A DNA stretch of 64,000 nucleotides from the NCBI GenBank assembly GCA_039915945.1, contig JBDSMH010000048.1, positions 1 through 64,000 on the forward strand. Reading direction: 5' to 3'. Below are positions 52,921-61,616 of the stretch, piece by piece. The notes beneath the pieces are model-generated. The model was not told the DNA's origin. It saw nothing but the letters and a program-made list of their open reading frames with translations, and searched no databases. A program made the position numbers and the translations under genes. Positions within the stretch are counted from its first letter, which is position 1; every line of letters starts with the position of its first letter. The DNA is from DATLFA01 sp039915945. GTDB taxonomy: Bacteria; Actinomycetota; Acidimicrobiia; Acidimicrobiales; WLNW01.

Positions 52921-53886
52921 TTAGTTCAACCGGCGCACCGGGTTGCCTTGCCGGAACGCGATGATGTCCTCGACGGCTTGGTCGTAGTAGTCGCGGTAGG
53001 TCTCGACCGTCGCGTAGCCGATATGCGGTGTGAGCAGAACGTTGGGGATATTGCGCAGCGGATGATCGGCGGGCAGCGGCTCGCGGTCGTACACGTCGAG
53101 TGCGGCTCCGGCGATGCGCCGCGACCGCAGCGCATCGAGCAGCGCCACCTCGTCGACTACCGGGCCGCGCGACGTGTTGACGAGAAACGCGGTCGGTTTC
53201 ATGAGCTCGAACTCGGCGCGCCCGATGTACCCGTGCGACCGCGGGCCCAGCTTGAGGTGCACGCTGATGACATCGCTGGCCGCGAAGAACTCGTCATGGT
53301 CGACCCGTTCGACGCCGACCTCGGCGGCCCGCTCGTTGGTGAGATTGACGCTCCACGCGACGGTGCGCATACCCAATGCCGCGGCGACCGGAGGGAGCAA
53401 CGAACCGAGATTGCCGAGGCCGACGATGCCGAGCGTTTTGCCCTCGAGCAGCGTGCCGAGTGCGACCTGCCATCCGCCATTGCGAATCGCCGCATCCTCG
53501 GCCGCAATACCGCGGGCCAGCGCGAGGATGAGCCCCCACGTGAGCTCGATCGTGGCGGTTGCCCCCTGCCAGCTCTGCGTGCCACAGGCCGTGATGCCGA
53601 GTTCGGTTGCGGTGTCGAAATCGATCGCCGAATGATGCATGCCGGTCGCCACGAGGAGCCGAAGGTTGGGCAGCGCGCGCAGGACATCAGCAGGAAACGC
53701 AGTGCGCTCACGCATTGCGACGACCACGTCGTAGGGCTGCAGTCGATTCACGAGCTGCCGATTGTCATCGGCATGATCGTGGAAGAACGTGACCGCCACG
53801 TCGTCCCCAAGAATCGACCAATCGGTCGAACGCTCGGCGACGCTCTGGTAGTCGTCGATAACCGCCACCCGACACATCTCGTCCAT
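52921..53886 (-). CDS. D-isomer-specific 2-hydroxyacid dehydrogenase
   Basis: 321 residues. NAD loop GKTLGIVGLGNLGSLLPPVA, catalytic Arg in VNTSRGPVVDEVALL, Glu in ALDVYDREPLPADHP and His in NVLLTPHIGYATVET are present. It reduces 2-keto acids to D-2-hydroxyacids (phosphoglycerate, glyoxylate or others); N-terminal MRERTAFPADVLRALPNLRL is common in the glyoxylate/hydroxypyruvate group. Start at ATG 53886 has TAGAAC eight bases upstream (53895-53900), shared with the divergent gene. Confidence 0.9.
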   Translation of the reverse strand: MDEMCRVAVIDDYQSVAERSTDWSILGDDVAVTFFHDHADDNRQLVNRLQPYDVVVAMRERTAFPADVLRALPNLRLLVATGMHHSAIDFDTATELGITACGTQSWQGATATIELTWGLILALARGIAAEDAAIRNGGWQVALGTLLEGKTLGIVGLGNLGSLLPPVAAALGMRTVAWSVNLTNERAAEVGVERVDHDEFFAASDVISVHLKLGPRSHGYIGRAEFELMKPTAFLVNTSRGPVVDEVALLDALRSRRIAGAALDVYDREPLPADHPLRNIPNVLLTPHIGYATVETYRDYYDQAVEDIIAFRQGNPVRRLN

Positions 53887-53894
53887 GGTCAGAG

Positions 53895-53904
53895 GTTCTA
53901 TCGT
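53895..53904. promoter_or_regulatory. overlapping divergent leaderless promoters
   Basis: Minus-strand TAGAAC (53895-53900) serves the hydroxyacid dehydrogenase and plus-strand TATCGT (53899-53904) serves the FAD monooxygenase. Start codons are only 25 bases apart, and the hexamers overlap by two bases. Confidence 0.6.
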
Positions 53905-53911
53905 GCGGGCG

Positions 53912-54982
53912 ATGTCGGTGCTCATCGTCGGTGGCGGAATCGGTGGCCTGTGCCTCGCGTCGGCGCTGACGCACGCCGGCATCGCCTGCGAGATCGTCGA
54001 GCGGGAGCCGGCGTGGGCGACGGTCGGTGCCGGCATCTCCTTCTATCCCAACGGCGTGCGCGCGCTGCGCCGCCTGGGCCTCGCGGAGGCGGCGGTGTCC
54101 GCCGGCGCGGTGATCGAGTCGGTACGCACCTGCGACCGCAGTGGCAGGGTCGTGGGCGAGTTTCCCGGTGAATACTGGGAGGGCATCGGGCCGACCTTCG
54201 CCATACACCGGGCCGCGCTGCAACGGCTGCTGCTCGACGCCATCGCCGCAGTGCCCGTACACATGGGTGCATCCGTCGCGTCATTGATCGACCGCGGCGA
54301 TGCGGTCGACGTCGAATTGACCAACGGTGCGGCGCTGACGGCCTCGTTAGTCGTCGGAGCCGACGGCATCCGATCACGGGTGCGCGATCTCTGCATCGGC
54401 CGGCTGCAACCGCGCTACGTCGGCCAGATGTACTGGCGGGGCGCTGTCGATCACGATCTCGTCGACACCGCGACCATGCTCTTCGATACCGACCGGTTCA
54501 TCGCGCTGCTGCCCCTCGGGTCGGGGACTATCTATGTGGCGCTACAGCAGCACAGCCGCCAGCCGTTCGACGATGCCTCACTCGACCGGTTCGCCGATTT
54601 CGGCGGGCCCACGCCACTCGCGATCGAGTTGCTGCGCGATGACCCGAACCTCCACTTCGGCCCGGCCGAGGAGATCGAGCGCGACGAGTGGCGAGCGGGG
54701 CGGGCACTGCTCATCGGCGATGCGGCCCACGCCTGCTCGCCCACCCTCGCGCAAGGAGGCAGCCTCGCGATCGAGGACGCGATCGTGCTCGCCGAGCTAC
54801 TGACGAACGAGCCCGCGATCGACAACGCGATCGACAAGTTCGTCGCCCGCCGCCAACCCCGAGCACAATGGGTTCGCGAGCGGACGCACCATCAGATCGA
54901 GTTACTCAATGCCGGCGCGCCACACGAACACCTCGCACGAGGAATGCGCGAGACGTACGTGCGGCTGGCCGAAGAAGCGTAA
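53912..54982 (+). CDS. FAD-dependent aromatic-type monooxygenase
   Basis: 356 residues of the UbiH/salicylate hydroxylase group. FAD loop VLIVGGGIGGLCLASALT, the DG motif region VVGADGIRSRVRDL, and the GD motif ALLIGDAAHACSPTLAQGGS are intact. These enzymes hydroxylate aromatic acids or ubiquinone-like rings with NAD(P)H and oxygen. ATG 53912 is preferred (TATCGT seven bases upstream). The SnoaL-like gene follows 28 bases after and may be cotranscribed. Confidence 0.92.
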   Translation: MSVLIVGGGIGGLCLASALTHAGIACEIVEREPAWATVGAGISFYPNGVRALRRLGLAEAAVSAGAVIESVRTCDRSGRVVGEFPGEYWEGIGPTFAIHRAALQRLLLDAIAAVPVHMGASVASLIDRGDAVDVELTNGAALTASLVVGADGIRSRVRDLCIGRLQPRYVGQMYWRGAVDHDLVDTATMLFDTDRFIALLPLGSGTIYVALQQHSRQPFDDASLDRFADFGGPTPLAIELLRDDPNLHFGPAEEIERDEWRAGRALLIGDAAHACSPTLAQGGSLAIEDAIVLAELLTNEPAIDNAIDKFVARRQPRAQWVRERTHHQIELLNAGAPHEHLARGMRETYVRLAEEA

Positions 54983-55010
54983 AGGAACATCACTACAACG
55001 GGGGGTAGAT

Positions 55011-55442
55011 GTGGACGGGCTGGAACTGTTACTCGAAGAGCGCGCCATCACGCGCGTACTGCACGAGTACGCGCACAACATGGACTATGGCCACGAGGAT
55101 GCCTGGGTCGCCGTCTTCACCGACGACGCGGTGTTCGACGTCGTCGAGGTCGTCAGCGGTCAACGGGTACACCGCGAGGACGGCAGGGGCGAGCTTGCCC
55201 AATACGTTGCGAACTACCCCAAGCCACCGCACTTCCGCAAACACATCGTGGTCGATCCGATCATCGACATCACCGGCGACACGGCCAAGGTCGCGGCGTA
55301 CTGGTTGCTGCTACAACGCGAGGACGACACCGGACGGGCGATCATGGTGGCGTTCGGGCACTACGACGATCAGTGGGTCAAACGCGACGGCCGGTGGCGC
55401 ATCGCGCATCGCTACGCGGAGGTCGAAGCGACGAGCTATTGA
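55011..55442 (+). CDS. SnoaL-like domain protein
   Basis: 143 residues of the NTF2-like superfamily: ERAITRVLHEYAHNMDYGHE, WVAVFTDDAVFDVVEV, KHIVVDPIIDITGDTAKVAA and a C-terminal DDQWVKRDGRWRIAHRYAEV. Typical of small aromatic-ring hydroxylating beta-type or polyketide-cyclase proteins in xenobiotic clusters. It follows the FAD monooxygenase and may modify its product; inference. GTG start with a GGGGGGT upstream. Confidence 0.8.
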   Translation: MDGLELLLEERAITRVLHEYAHNMDYGHEDAWVAVFTDDAVFDVVEVVSGQRVHREDGRGELAQYVANYPKPPHFRKHIVVDPIIDITGDTAKVAAYWLLLQREDDTGRAIMVAFGHYDDQWVKRDGRWRIAHRYAEVEATSY

Positions 55443-55460
55443 TCGTGCTCGACGCCGGCC

Positions 55461-56954
55461 TCAGCCGCTGGTGAGACGCTCGATCAGCAATCGCCGTTGC
55501 ACCTGAAGCGTGGCCGGCGTGCGGGGCAGGACATCCACCACTTCGACGCGCCGCGGCCGCTTGAAGCGAGCGAGGGTGTCGGCGGTGAACTCGCCGAGCG
55601 TCGCGACGGTGGGCGCCTCGACGCCGTCTTTGACGACGAGCACCGCGCACACGATCTCGCCCCATTGCGCATCGGGTATACCGACCACGGCGACGTCCGC
55701 GACGGCGGGGTGCAGACGCACGGCGTCTTCGACTTCCGCCGGCGACACCGTCTCGCCACCGGTGCGAATCACATCCTTGGCCCGACCGACGATCGAGAGG
55801 AATCCCTCGTCGTCGAGAGCCGCCAGATCGCCGGTACGGAAGAACCCGTCCTCGGTGAACGCCGCGGCAGTCGCCTCGGGGTTGTCGAAGTATCCGTCGA
55901 AGATCACCGCACTGCGCACGAGCATCTCGCCGTTGTCCTCGGCGAGCGCGACCTCCACCGAATGCTGCGGCACACCACACGCGCCTGGCTTGCGCTCCAT
56001 GTCCTCGTGCCGCAAGAGCGTGACCGCGCCCGACTCAGTTGCGCCGTAGAACACGCGCACCGTCGCAGTGGGTACCGCACGCTTGATCGCGGCCAACAAC
56101 TCGGGCGGTGTAGCCGAAGTGCCCGAGTCCGCGATATGCAGCGATGCCAGCGGTGAGTAGTCGCCCGTCTGCTCGAGATGGTCGAGGATGCGCCGCCACA
56201 CGGCAGGGATGGCGTTGAAGTGCGTCGGCTTCCACTGCGCTGCCGCCGCGACCAACGACGGCGCGTCAGCGGAAGAGAAGACGATGTTCGTCTGCGTCTG
56301 CCACGCCTGCAGCGCAAGGGTCCAGGCGCCCATGTGGAACAGCGGGTACATGCACAACATGACGCCGCGTGGCTCGAGTTGCGAGCCGGGATGCGTCCGC
56401 AAGTAATTGGTGCGGTGCGACAACATCACGCCCTTCGACTTGCCTGTCGATCCGCTGGTGAAGAACAGCACGTGCAAGTCGGTTTCACGCAACGCCGGCT
56501 CGCGGATGTCGTCGTCGGACGCGGCAGCCGCGGCGTCGGGCAGCGAAATACCGGCAGCCGATCCTCGATGCATGCACACCAACGGTACGCCCACCTTTTG
56601 GGCGACGACCTCGCCGGTCTCCGCGTGCGCACCGTCGACGATCAACAGCGATGGCCGGGCGAGCGCGACCATTTCGACGGCCTCGTCGACACCGAGCAGC
56701 GCGTTGGCAGGGGCGAAGACCGCCCCGATCTTGGCGGCCGCGGCGAACACGGGGATGGCATCGAGCGTGGTGTTGCTCCACATCACGACGCGGTCCTGAT
56801 GACCGACGCCCAGGTCGCGCAACACATGCGCGACGCGATTCGATTGCTGGCCGAGCTCTCGGTAGGTCAAGCGTCGCTCGCCCATCGACGCGGCGATGCG
56901 GTCCGGCACCGACCGCGCTCCGGTGCGGAAGATATCTCCGATCAACAGATCCAT
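55461..56954 (-). CDS. AMP-dependent acyl-CoA synthetase/ligase, lysine missing
   Basis: 497 residues of the ANL superfamily, normally making acyl-CoA via acyl-AMP. ATP motif FFTSGSTGKSKGVMLSHR, YGATESGAVT, TGDLAALDDEGFLSIVGRAKD and the hinge region are intact. At the C-terminus, where the A10 motif has P-x4-G-K, it reads LPRTPATLQVQRRLL: the Gly-Lys is Thr-Leu and residue 483 is Leu. The catalytic Lys that assists adenylation is therefore absent. The gene may be a thioesterifying-only, non-catalytic or alternative enzyme. ATG 56954. Confidence 0.92.
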   Translation of the reverse strand: MDLLIGDIFRTGARSVPDRIAASMGERRLTYRELGQQSNRVAHVLRDLGVGHQDRVVMWSNTTLDAIPVFAAAAKIGAVFAPANALLGVDEAVEMVALARPSLLIVDGAHAETGEVVAQKVGVPLVCMHRGSAAGISLPDAAAAASDDDIREPALRETDLHVLFFTSGSTGKSKGVMLSHRTNYLRTHPGSQLEPRGVMLCMYPLFHMGAWTLALQAWQTQTNIVFSSADAPSLVAAAAQWKPTHFNAIPAVWRRILDHLEQTGDYSPLASLHIADSGTSATPPELLAAIKRAVPTATVRVFYGATESGAVTLLRHEDMERKPGACGVPQHSVEVALAEDNGEMLVRSAVIFDGYFDNPEATAAAFTEDGFFRTGDLAALDDEGFLSIVGRAKDVIRTGGETVSPAEVEDAVRLHPAVADVAVVGIPDAQWGEIVCAVLVVKDGVEAPTVATLGEFTADTLARFKRPRRVEVVDVLPRTPATLQVQRRLLIERLTSG

Positions 56955-56980
56955 ATGTCGTAAACCCCCGTTTGGCAATG

Positions 56981-57826
56981 CTAACCGTCGGCCCGGCGGA
57001 GGAACGCGGACCAGCGCGGCCACAACTCTTCGAAGTAGTGCGGCTGCAATTCGTGGGACATGCCCTCGATGATGAGCAGTTCGGCGCTCGGATACATCTC
57101 GGCCAGCGCGTAACCATGCACGACGGGCAACACGGTGTCGGTCGTGCCGTGCGCGATGAACATCGGCACCTCGATCGGTGTCGAGTTCTGCCATACCCGT
57201 TCGTCGTCGGTGCGCTTGTTGGCGGCACGCATGAGCCGCCGCATCTCGTCGAGGTACCACCCGCGGTTGACCGCCTCGCGCGCCCGCGCGATCGCCCGCG
57301 GCGAGTCGAACCGCTCGTCGCTCAACACGGTCAGTTCACGCACGATGTAGTCCTCGCGCGCTTCGACGCTCGGCCCCGGCGGATTGGACGCCACGGCGGT
57401 GAACTCGGGCGAACCGATGGGCAGCTTCATATCGCCAGGACTGGTGCTGAGCATCGTCAGCGATCGGGCGATCGAGGGCCGGGTCAGCACCATCCAGCGA
57501 GCAAGCACGCCGCCCATCGACGTGCCGACAATGTGCGCGGGGCCGAGCCCGAGTGCGTCGATGGCACCGAGCGCGTCCTTGACCAGATGGATGAACTCGT
57601 AGCGGTCAGGCAGCCCGGGCTCGGAATAGCCGAACCCGCGATAGTCGTGCCCGACCACTCGGTAGCCGGCATCGACGAGCGCGGCGAGCATCGCGGGTTC
57701 CCACTCGAAGCTCTGCGCGCCCATGCGCTGGCAGAGGAACACCGGCGGGCCGAGGGCATCGCCCCACTCCTCGATCCAGATGTTGAGACCGCCGGCATCG
57801 ACGTGGCGGCTTCGATCGCTCTGCAT
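56981..57826 (-). CDS. alpha/beta-hydrolase
   Basis: 281 residues. Oxyanion-strand DYRGFGYSEPGLPD, nucleophile elbow GTSMGGVLARWM, acid in AHGTTDTVLPVVHG, His in EGMSHELQPHYFE. A 3-oxoadipate enol-lactonase or haloalkane-like member by pattern; substrate unknown. It starts three bases after the stop of the F420 oxidoreductase and precedes the acyl-CoA ligase by 26 bases in the same direction. Confidence 0.9.
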   Translation of the reverse strand: MQSDRSRHVDAGGLNIWIEEWGDALGPPVFLCQRMGAQSFEWEPAMLAALVDAGYRVVGHDYRGFGYSEPGLPDRYEFIHLVKDALGAIDALGLGPAHIVGTSMGGVLARWMVLTRPSIARSLTMLSTSPGDMKLPIGSPEFTAVASNPPGPSVEAREDYIVRELTVLSDERFDSPRAIARAREAVNRGWYLDEMRRLMRAANKRTDDERVWQNSTPIEVPMFIAHGTTDTVLPVVHGYALAEMYPSAELLIIEGMSHELQPHYFEELWPRWSAFLRRADG

Positions 57827-57829
57827 GGA

Positions 57830-58690
57830 TCAGCCCATGCACTCGTTCGCGAACGCTTCCATGCCGGCGCGCTTGGCCGAGAGTGACGCGGCGGACGCGT
57901 CACCCATCGCCCAACCGACGCACACGGTCGACGTGACGCCCTTGTCCTCGAGCGATCGATAGAGATCGCGGCTCGGCATGGCGTTGGGAATCACGAGCGT
58001 CTCGAACGCAACGCCCGCGTCACCGCCGGCATCGAGATGGCGAGCGCGCTCGGCCAACAGCTTGGGTAGCAAGTGGTCGATCTCGTCGAGGTCGTAGTTC
58101 ATGCCGACCCAACCGTCATTGCGGGCCGCTCGCCGCAGCGCGGCGTCGCTCTTGCCGCCGACCCAGATCGGAATCGGTTGCTCGGGCGCAGGGAACATGC
58201 TCGTGGGGCCGAAATCGTAGAACTCACCGTGGTATTCGGTGGTGCCGCCGCGCCAGAAGCCGCGGATGATCTCGATCATCTCGTCCATGCGCTTGCCGCG
58301 ATCGCGCGGTTCGTAGCCGAGCACCACGATCTCCTCGCGCAACCAACCTGCACCCGCGCCGAGCACGAATCGGTAGTCGGACAACATCGCCACCGTGCCT
58401 GCTTGCTTTGCCACCGAGAAGGGATCGCGCATCGGCAAGATGTAGACGTAGGGCATGAAGCGCAGACGCGTCGTCACCGCAGCCATCGCGGCGATCGTCG
58501 TCAGCGGATCGGGAAAGTTGGTGCGCGGGTCGAACGGGTTGTTGCCCGACGGGTGCACCGACGTGAAGCCTTGCGGCACCGCGATGTGATCAGCCACCGC
58601 GATGCCCGCGAAACCGAGCTCCTCGGCCGTGCGCGCGATATCGAGCAGCTGCGAGTTGTCTTCGAACATCACCGCGAGCCAGAAGTCCAT
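57830..58690 (-). CDS. LLM-class F420-dependent oxidoreductase
   Basis: 286 residues. Luciferase-like barrel with AEELGFAGIAVADHIAVPQG, RLRFMPYVYILPMRDPFSVA, and VLGAGAGWLREEIVVLGYEP, the hallmark of the F420-binding TIGR-type subfamily. C-terminal WVGGKSDAALRRAARNDGWV. Substrate unknown. TAGGGT (minus strand, 58698-58703) sits seven bases before ATG and overlaps the end of the upstream SDR gene, so it has its own start point inside the run of minus-strand genes. Confidence 0.9.
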   Translation of the reverse strand: MDFWLAVMFEDNSQLLDIARTAEELGFAGIAVADHIAVPQGFTSVHPSGNNPFDPRTNFPDPLTTIAAMAAVTTRLRFMPYVYILPMRDPFSVAKQAGTVAMLSDYRFVLGAGAGWLREEIVVLGYEPRDRGKRMDEMIEIIRGFWRGGTTEYHGEFYDFGPTSMFPAPEQPIPIWVGGKSDAALRRAARNDGWVGMNYDLDEIDHLLPKLLAERARHLDAGGDAGVAFETLVIPNAMPSRDLYRSLEDKGVTSTVCVGWAMGDASAASLSAKRAGMEAFANECMG

Positions 58691-58700
58691 GGGCCCGACC

Positions 58701-59606
58701 CTACCTAGCTCCCCGCTCTGAAGGGCCGCTCGGGCCCGCCTTCGGCGCAGCTTTGGCGAGCATCACGTCGCGCCCCAATGCCGGCTCGATGAACGCGGAG
58801 AAGTCGGGGCCGCGCCGCAGCGAATGTCCGCCGTCGACGTTGATGATCTGGCCAGTGACCCAACGAGCCTCGGGGCTGATCAGGAAGCGGGCCAGCGCCG
58901 CCACGTCTTCGGGCTCGCCCACGTCTTGCATCGGCGTGTTCTCGATGTAGCTGTCGTAGACCGGGCTGTTGCGGGGAATGCCTTCCATGATCTCGGTCGA
59001 GATGAACCCGGGGCGGATGGCGTTGAAGCGCACCTTGACCGAGCCGTACTCGTCGGCGGCGTTGCGCATCATCTGCTCGATGCCCGCCTTGGACACGGTG
59101 TACGCGCCGAAATAGGGATGCGTCTGATGACCCGCGATCGACGACATGCCCACGAACGAACCGCCGCCTGCGGCCACCATGTGCGGGATCGTGTGCTTCA
59201 CGAAGAACAGCGTGCCCAACACGTTGAGATGCAGCACCCGGATGAACTCCGCGGTGTTCTGCAGGTGGTACGGGCCCATTCCCCCACCGCCGCCCGCGTT
59301 GGCAACGCAACCGTGGAGCGACCCGGTGGGCGCCAGCGCGAAATCGACGACGCGCTTCACCTCGTCCTCATCGGTGACGTCGGCGACGACGTGCTGCACA
59401 TGACCGTCGCTGCCCGTCTGCGCGATGACCGACTCGATCTGTTCGACCGATTCGACGAGCAGATTCTCGCGCCGGCCGCAGATCGTGACCGCCGCCCCGT
59501 CGCGCGCAAGGCGCGCCGCGCACGCCCGCCCGATGCCGGTGCCTCCGCCGGTGACGATGACGGCGAGCCCTTCGAGGCCGCCAATCGGAGTCGTTGGTTC
59601 TGTCAT
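58701..59606 (-). CDS. SDR-family oxidoreductase
   Basis: 301 residues: TGGGTGIGRACAARLARDGA, VANAGGGGGMG in place of NNAG, Ser in GMSSIAGHQ, YTVSK, and WVTGQIINVDGGHSLRRG. The tail of about 30 residues (AFIEPALGRDVMLAKAAPKA) exceeds the SDR core and is unusual, with a low-complexity end. Substrate unknown. GAAGGAG lies before ATG 59606. Confidence 0.9.
   Translation of the reverse strand: MTEPTTPIGGLEGLAVIVTGGGTGIGRACAARLARDGAAVTICGRRENLLVESVEQIESVIAQTGSDGHVQHVVADVTDEDEVKRVVDFALAPTGSLHGCVANAGGGGGMGPYHLQNTAEFIRVLHLNVLGTLFFVKHTIPHMVAAGGGSFVGMSSIAGHQTHPYFGAYTVSKAGIEQMMRNAADEYGSVKVRFNAIRPGFISTEIMEGIPRNSPVYDSYIENTPMQDVGEPEDVAALARFLISPEARWVTGQIINVDGGHSLRRGPDFSAFIEPALGRDVMLAKAAPKAGPSGPSERGAR
58723..58737. 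repeat. GGGCCGCTCGGGCCC motif, copy 3
   Basis: In the 3' end of the SDR gene (encoding its Pro/Gly/Ser tail). Same 15-mer as at 37698-37712. Confidence 0.35.
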
Positions 59607-59645
59607 GACCGCTCCTTCGCGCCGGAGAACGCGCCTATGGTCTCC

Positions 59646-59660
59646 CCCGGCAGAGCCGGG
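59646..59660. other. short hairpin between divergent SDR genes
   Basis: CCCGGC-AGA-GCCGGG (59646-59651 and 59655-59660), perfect stem of six with a three-base loop. It lies between two divergent SDR genes and may be an operator or a transcript structure. Confidence 0.4.
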
Positions 59661-59699
59661 AAACTAGCCGCCCCAGACGTCCTATGAAGGAGCCCACGC

Positions 59700-60506
59700 A
59701 TGCAGAATCCACTCGACGCCTACAGCCTCGCCGGCAAGGTCGCAGTTGTGACCGGTGCCGCGAGTGGCATCGGTGAGGCCGCGTCCGAGATGTTTGCCGC
59801 ATGCGGGGCAGCAGTTGTGTGTGCCGATCTCAACGCCACCGGTGCCGGGGCGACCGCTCAACGCATCTCCAATGCCGGCGGCCGTTCCTTGGCCATGGCA
59901 TGCAACGTGACGTCGCGCGACGACGTGCGCATGCTCGTCGACAAGGCCGTCGCCGAGTTCGGGCGTATCGATGTCATGTGCAACGTGGCCGGTGCCATGT
60001 TCCCCGGCCAACTCGAGGACCTCACCGACGAAGTGCTCGACGCCGGCATCAACCTCAACTTGAAGGGCGTCATCTACGGCACGCAGCACGCCATCACGGC
60101 GATGCGCGCGGCCGGCAACGGCGGTTCGATCATCAACGTGTCGTCGGGCGCCATCGATATGCCCGTCGAAGGCATCAGCCTCTATGCGTTCACCAAGGCC
60201 GCAGTGGCGATGCTGTCGATGTCCGTCGCGAAAGAGGTTGGCCGCTACGGCATCCGCGTCAACGCGATCGCTCCTGGCTCGACCCTCACCGCGTTCACCA
60301 CGTGGCGCCTGCAAAACCCCGACGGCACCACCAACCAAGACGCGTACGACGCGTTCATCGAACGGATGAAGGGCATGTCGCCCCTCGGGTCGATCGGCGA
60401 GGCCGTAGACCAGGCGCAGTTGATGCTCTATCTCGCGTCCGACGCGTCGCGGTGGGCCACGGGCCAGATCTGGCGCGTCAACGGTGGCCAGACCTCGCAG
60501 TGGTGA
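59700..60506 (+). CDS. SDR-family oxidoreductase
   Basis: 268 residues: TGAASGIGEAASEMFAACGA, NVAG in place of NNAG, Ser in NVSSGAID, YAFTK, and ATGQIWRVNGGQTSQW. Acidic residue CADLNAT suggests NAD. Likely in acyl or hydroxysteroid metabolism; substrate unknown. GAAGGAG ten bases before ATG. Its end overlaps the convergent gene by 29 bases. Confidence 0.9.
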   Translation: MQNPLDAYSLAGKVAVVTGAASGIGEAASEMFAACGAAVVCADLNATGAGATAQRISNAGGRSLAMACNVTSRDDVRMLVDKAVAEFGRIDVMCNVAGAMFPGQLEDLTDEVLDAGINLNLKGVIYGTQHAITAMRAAGNGGSIINVSSGAIDMPVEGISLYAFTKAAVAMLSMSVAKEVGRYGIRVNAIAPGSTLTAFTTWRLQNPDGTTNQDAYDAFIERMKGMSPLGSIGEAVDQAQLMLYLASDASRWATGQIWRVNGGQTSQW

Positions 60507-61047
60507 TGAGTGCCGCTCGTTCGCGGCGCTCCTCGCCCTCCCGCGCTCGTTGGCGGCGCCGCCGGATCGTTGTCACGGCCGCCCAGAGCAGCACCAGCGG
60601 GATGAACACGATGACGATCCGGTAGAGCCCGCGCGATCGGGCGCCGTCGAGTTCATCATGAAGCGCGAGCACGTTGGCGTTCGCTGTGGCGAAGCTGTCC
60701 TTCGAGAATTGCTGCTTCGCCTGCTCGAGCTTCACCTCCGGCGAGGCGGACCACAGTCCGATGCGTTCGAGCAGACCCCGACCGGCGCCCAGGCGAGCAT
60801 CTGCCTTGGCGATCTCACGCGCGCTCGCAAGCTCTGCCGTGGCCATGGGCGTTGCATCATCGAGGTTGGACAGCGCCTCTTCGAACCGTTGCCGCAGCAC
60901 GGGCGACGGCGTGGCGCCGAACTGCGCCGCCAATTTCGCTATCTCGGCGCGCGCGCTTACAACCGTCTCCGCCTGCTTCATCAATTCGGTCGCGTTGGCA
61001 AAGGACCAGGAGGAATGAACTGGGGGATCACCGCGGGCAACCTCCAC
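60478..61047 (-). CDS. C-terminal part of a probable frameshifted membrane-anchored protein
   Basis: 189 residues: a helical region (WSFANATELMKQAETVVSAR, LRQRFEEALSNLDDATPMAT), a C-terminal membrane helix (IVIVFIPLVLLWAAVTTI) and basic tail RRRRQRAREGEERRERA. It begins inside the previous frame. The upstream frame ends with AVIPQFIPPGPLPTRPN, and shifting by one base near 61005-61014 would join IPP to WSFANATEL as one continuous protein. I therefore consider it the tail of the gene upstream. Family not recognised. Confidence 0.6.
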   Translation of the reverse strand: MEVARGDPPVHSSWSFANATELMKQAETVVSARAEIAKLAAQFGATPSPVLRQRFEEALSNLDDATPMATAELASAREIAKADARLGAGRGLLERIGLWSASPEVKLEQAKQQFSKDSFATANANVLALHDELDGARSRGLYRIVIVFIPLVLLWAAVTTIRRRRQRAREGEERRERAALITTARSGHR

Positions 61048-61616
61048 TCACCCGCCGCGGCAACCAGCGCTTCGTAGCGGGCCCGGGCGGCCGGCCGCGC
61101 GGCGAGCCACTCGACGGACGTGGGTCCTGCGGGAAACACGTACTTGTCGAAGAGTGGCCGTGTCTTGGTCGACCGGGCGTCGTACTCGAGTAGATCGAGT
61201 AGCAAGTGGCTGCCCACCGACGAAGTCGTCAGATCCACCCCGTAGGACGATCGCTGGTCGATCACGACACGCGTGATCAACTGGCGCACTGCGTCGACAC
61301 CGACCTCGTCGACGATCTCTTGCATCATCCAGTCGACCGTGTTGGCGACGTAGCGATCGGTCGGTCCCGAGGCGGGAGTGATCCTCGGGATCCATCCGTC
61401 GAGCGAGGTCGCCGCCGCGTCACCGGTATTCGGCGCCGCGGGTCGCGGGATCGGCTGTCCCTTCTTCCGCGCGATCTCCCGAGCAAGAACGTCCGCGAAG
61501 GCCACCTTGATCCACTCGGTCGGTGCACTGATGCGGGACCAACCTTCCACCGTTTTGAGCAACGTCTCGTCGTCGACATCGACCATGCCGCATGGGCGCG
61601 AGGAGCGCTGCGGCAA
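60981..61616 (-). CDS. N-terminal/middle part of the same probable frameshifted gene
   Basis: 211 residues, starting TTG or ATG at 61584 region (GMVDVDDETLLKTVEGWSRI). It lacks a signal peptide, but in another frame just upstream ATG 61638 reads MIRRRPLVAAALLAP, a good signal-peptide start. So the real protein would be secreted, with a globular domain (AFADVLAREIARKKGQPIPR, SHLLLDLLEYDARSTKTRPL) and the helical plus membrane tail of the next frame. Two indels, either real or sequencing errors, break it. Family not recognised. Confidence 0.55.
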   Translation of the reverse strand: MPQRSSRPCGMVDVDDETLLKTVEGWSRISAPTEWIKVAFADVLAREIARKKGQPIPRPAAPNTGDAAATSLDGWIPRITPASGPTDRYVANTVDWMMQEIVDEVGVDAVRQLITRVVIDQRSSYGVDLTTSSVGSHLLLDLLEYDARSTKTRPLFDKYVFPAGPTSVEWLAARPAARARYEALVAAAGEWRLPAVIPQFIPPGPLPTRPN

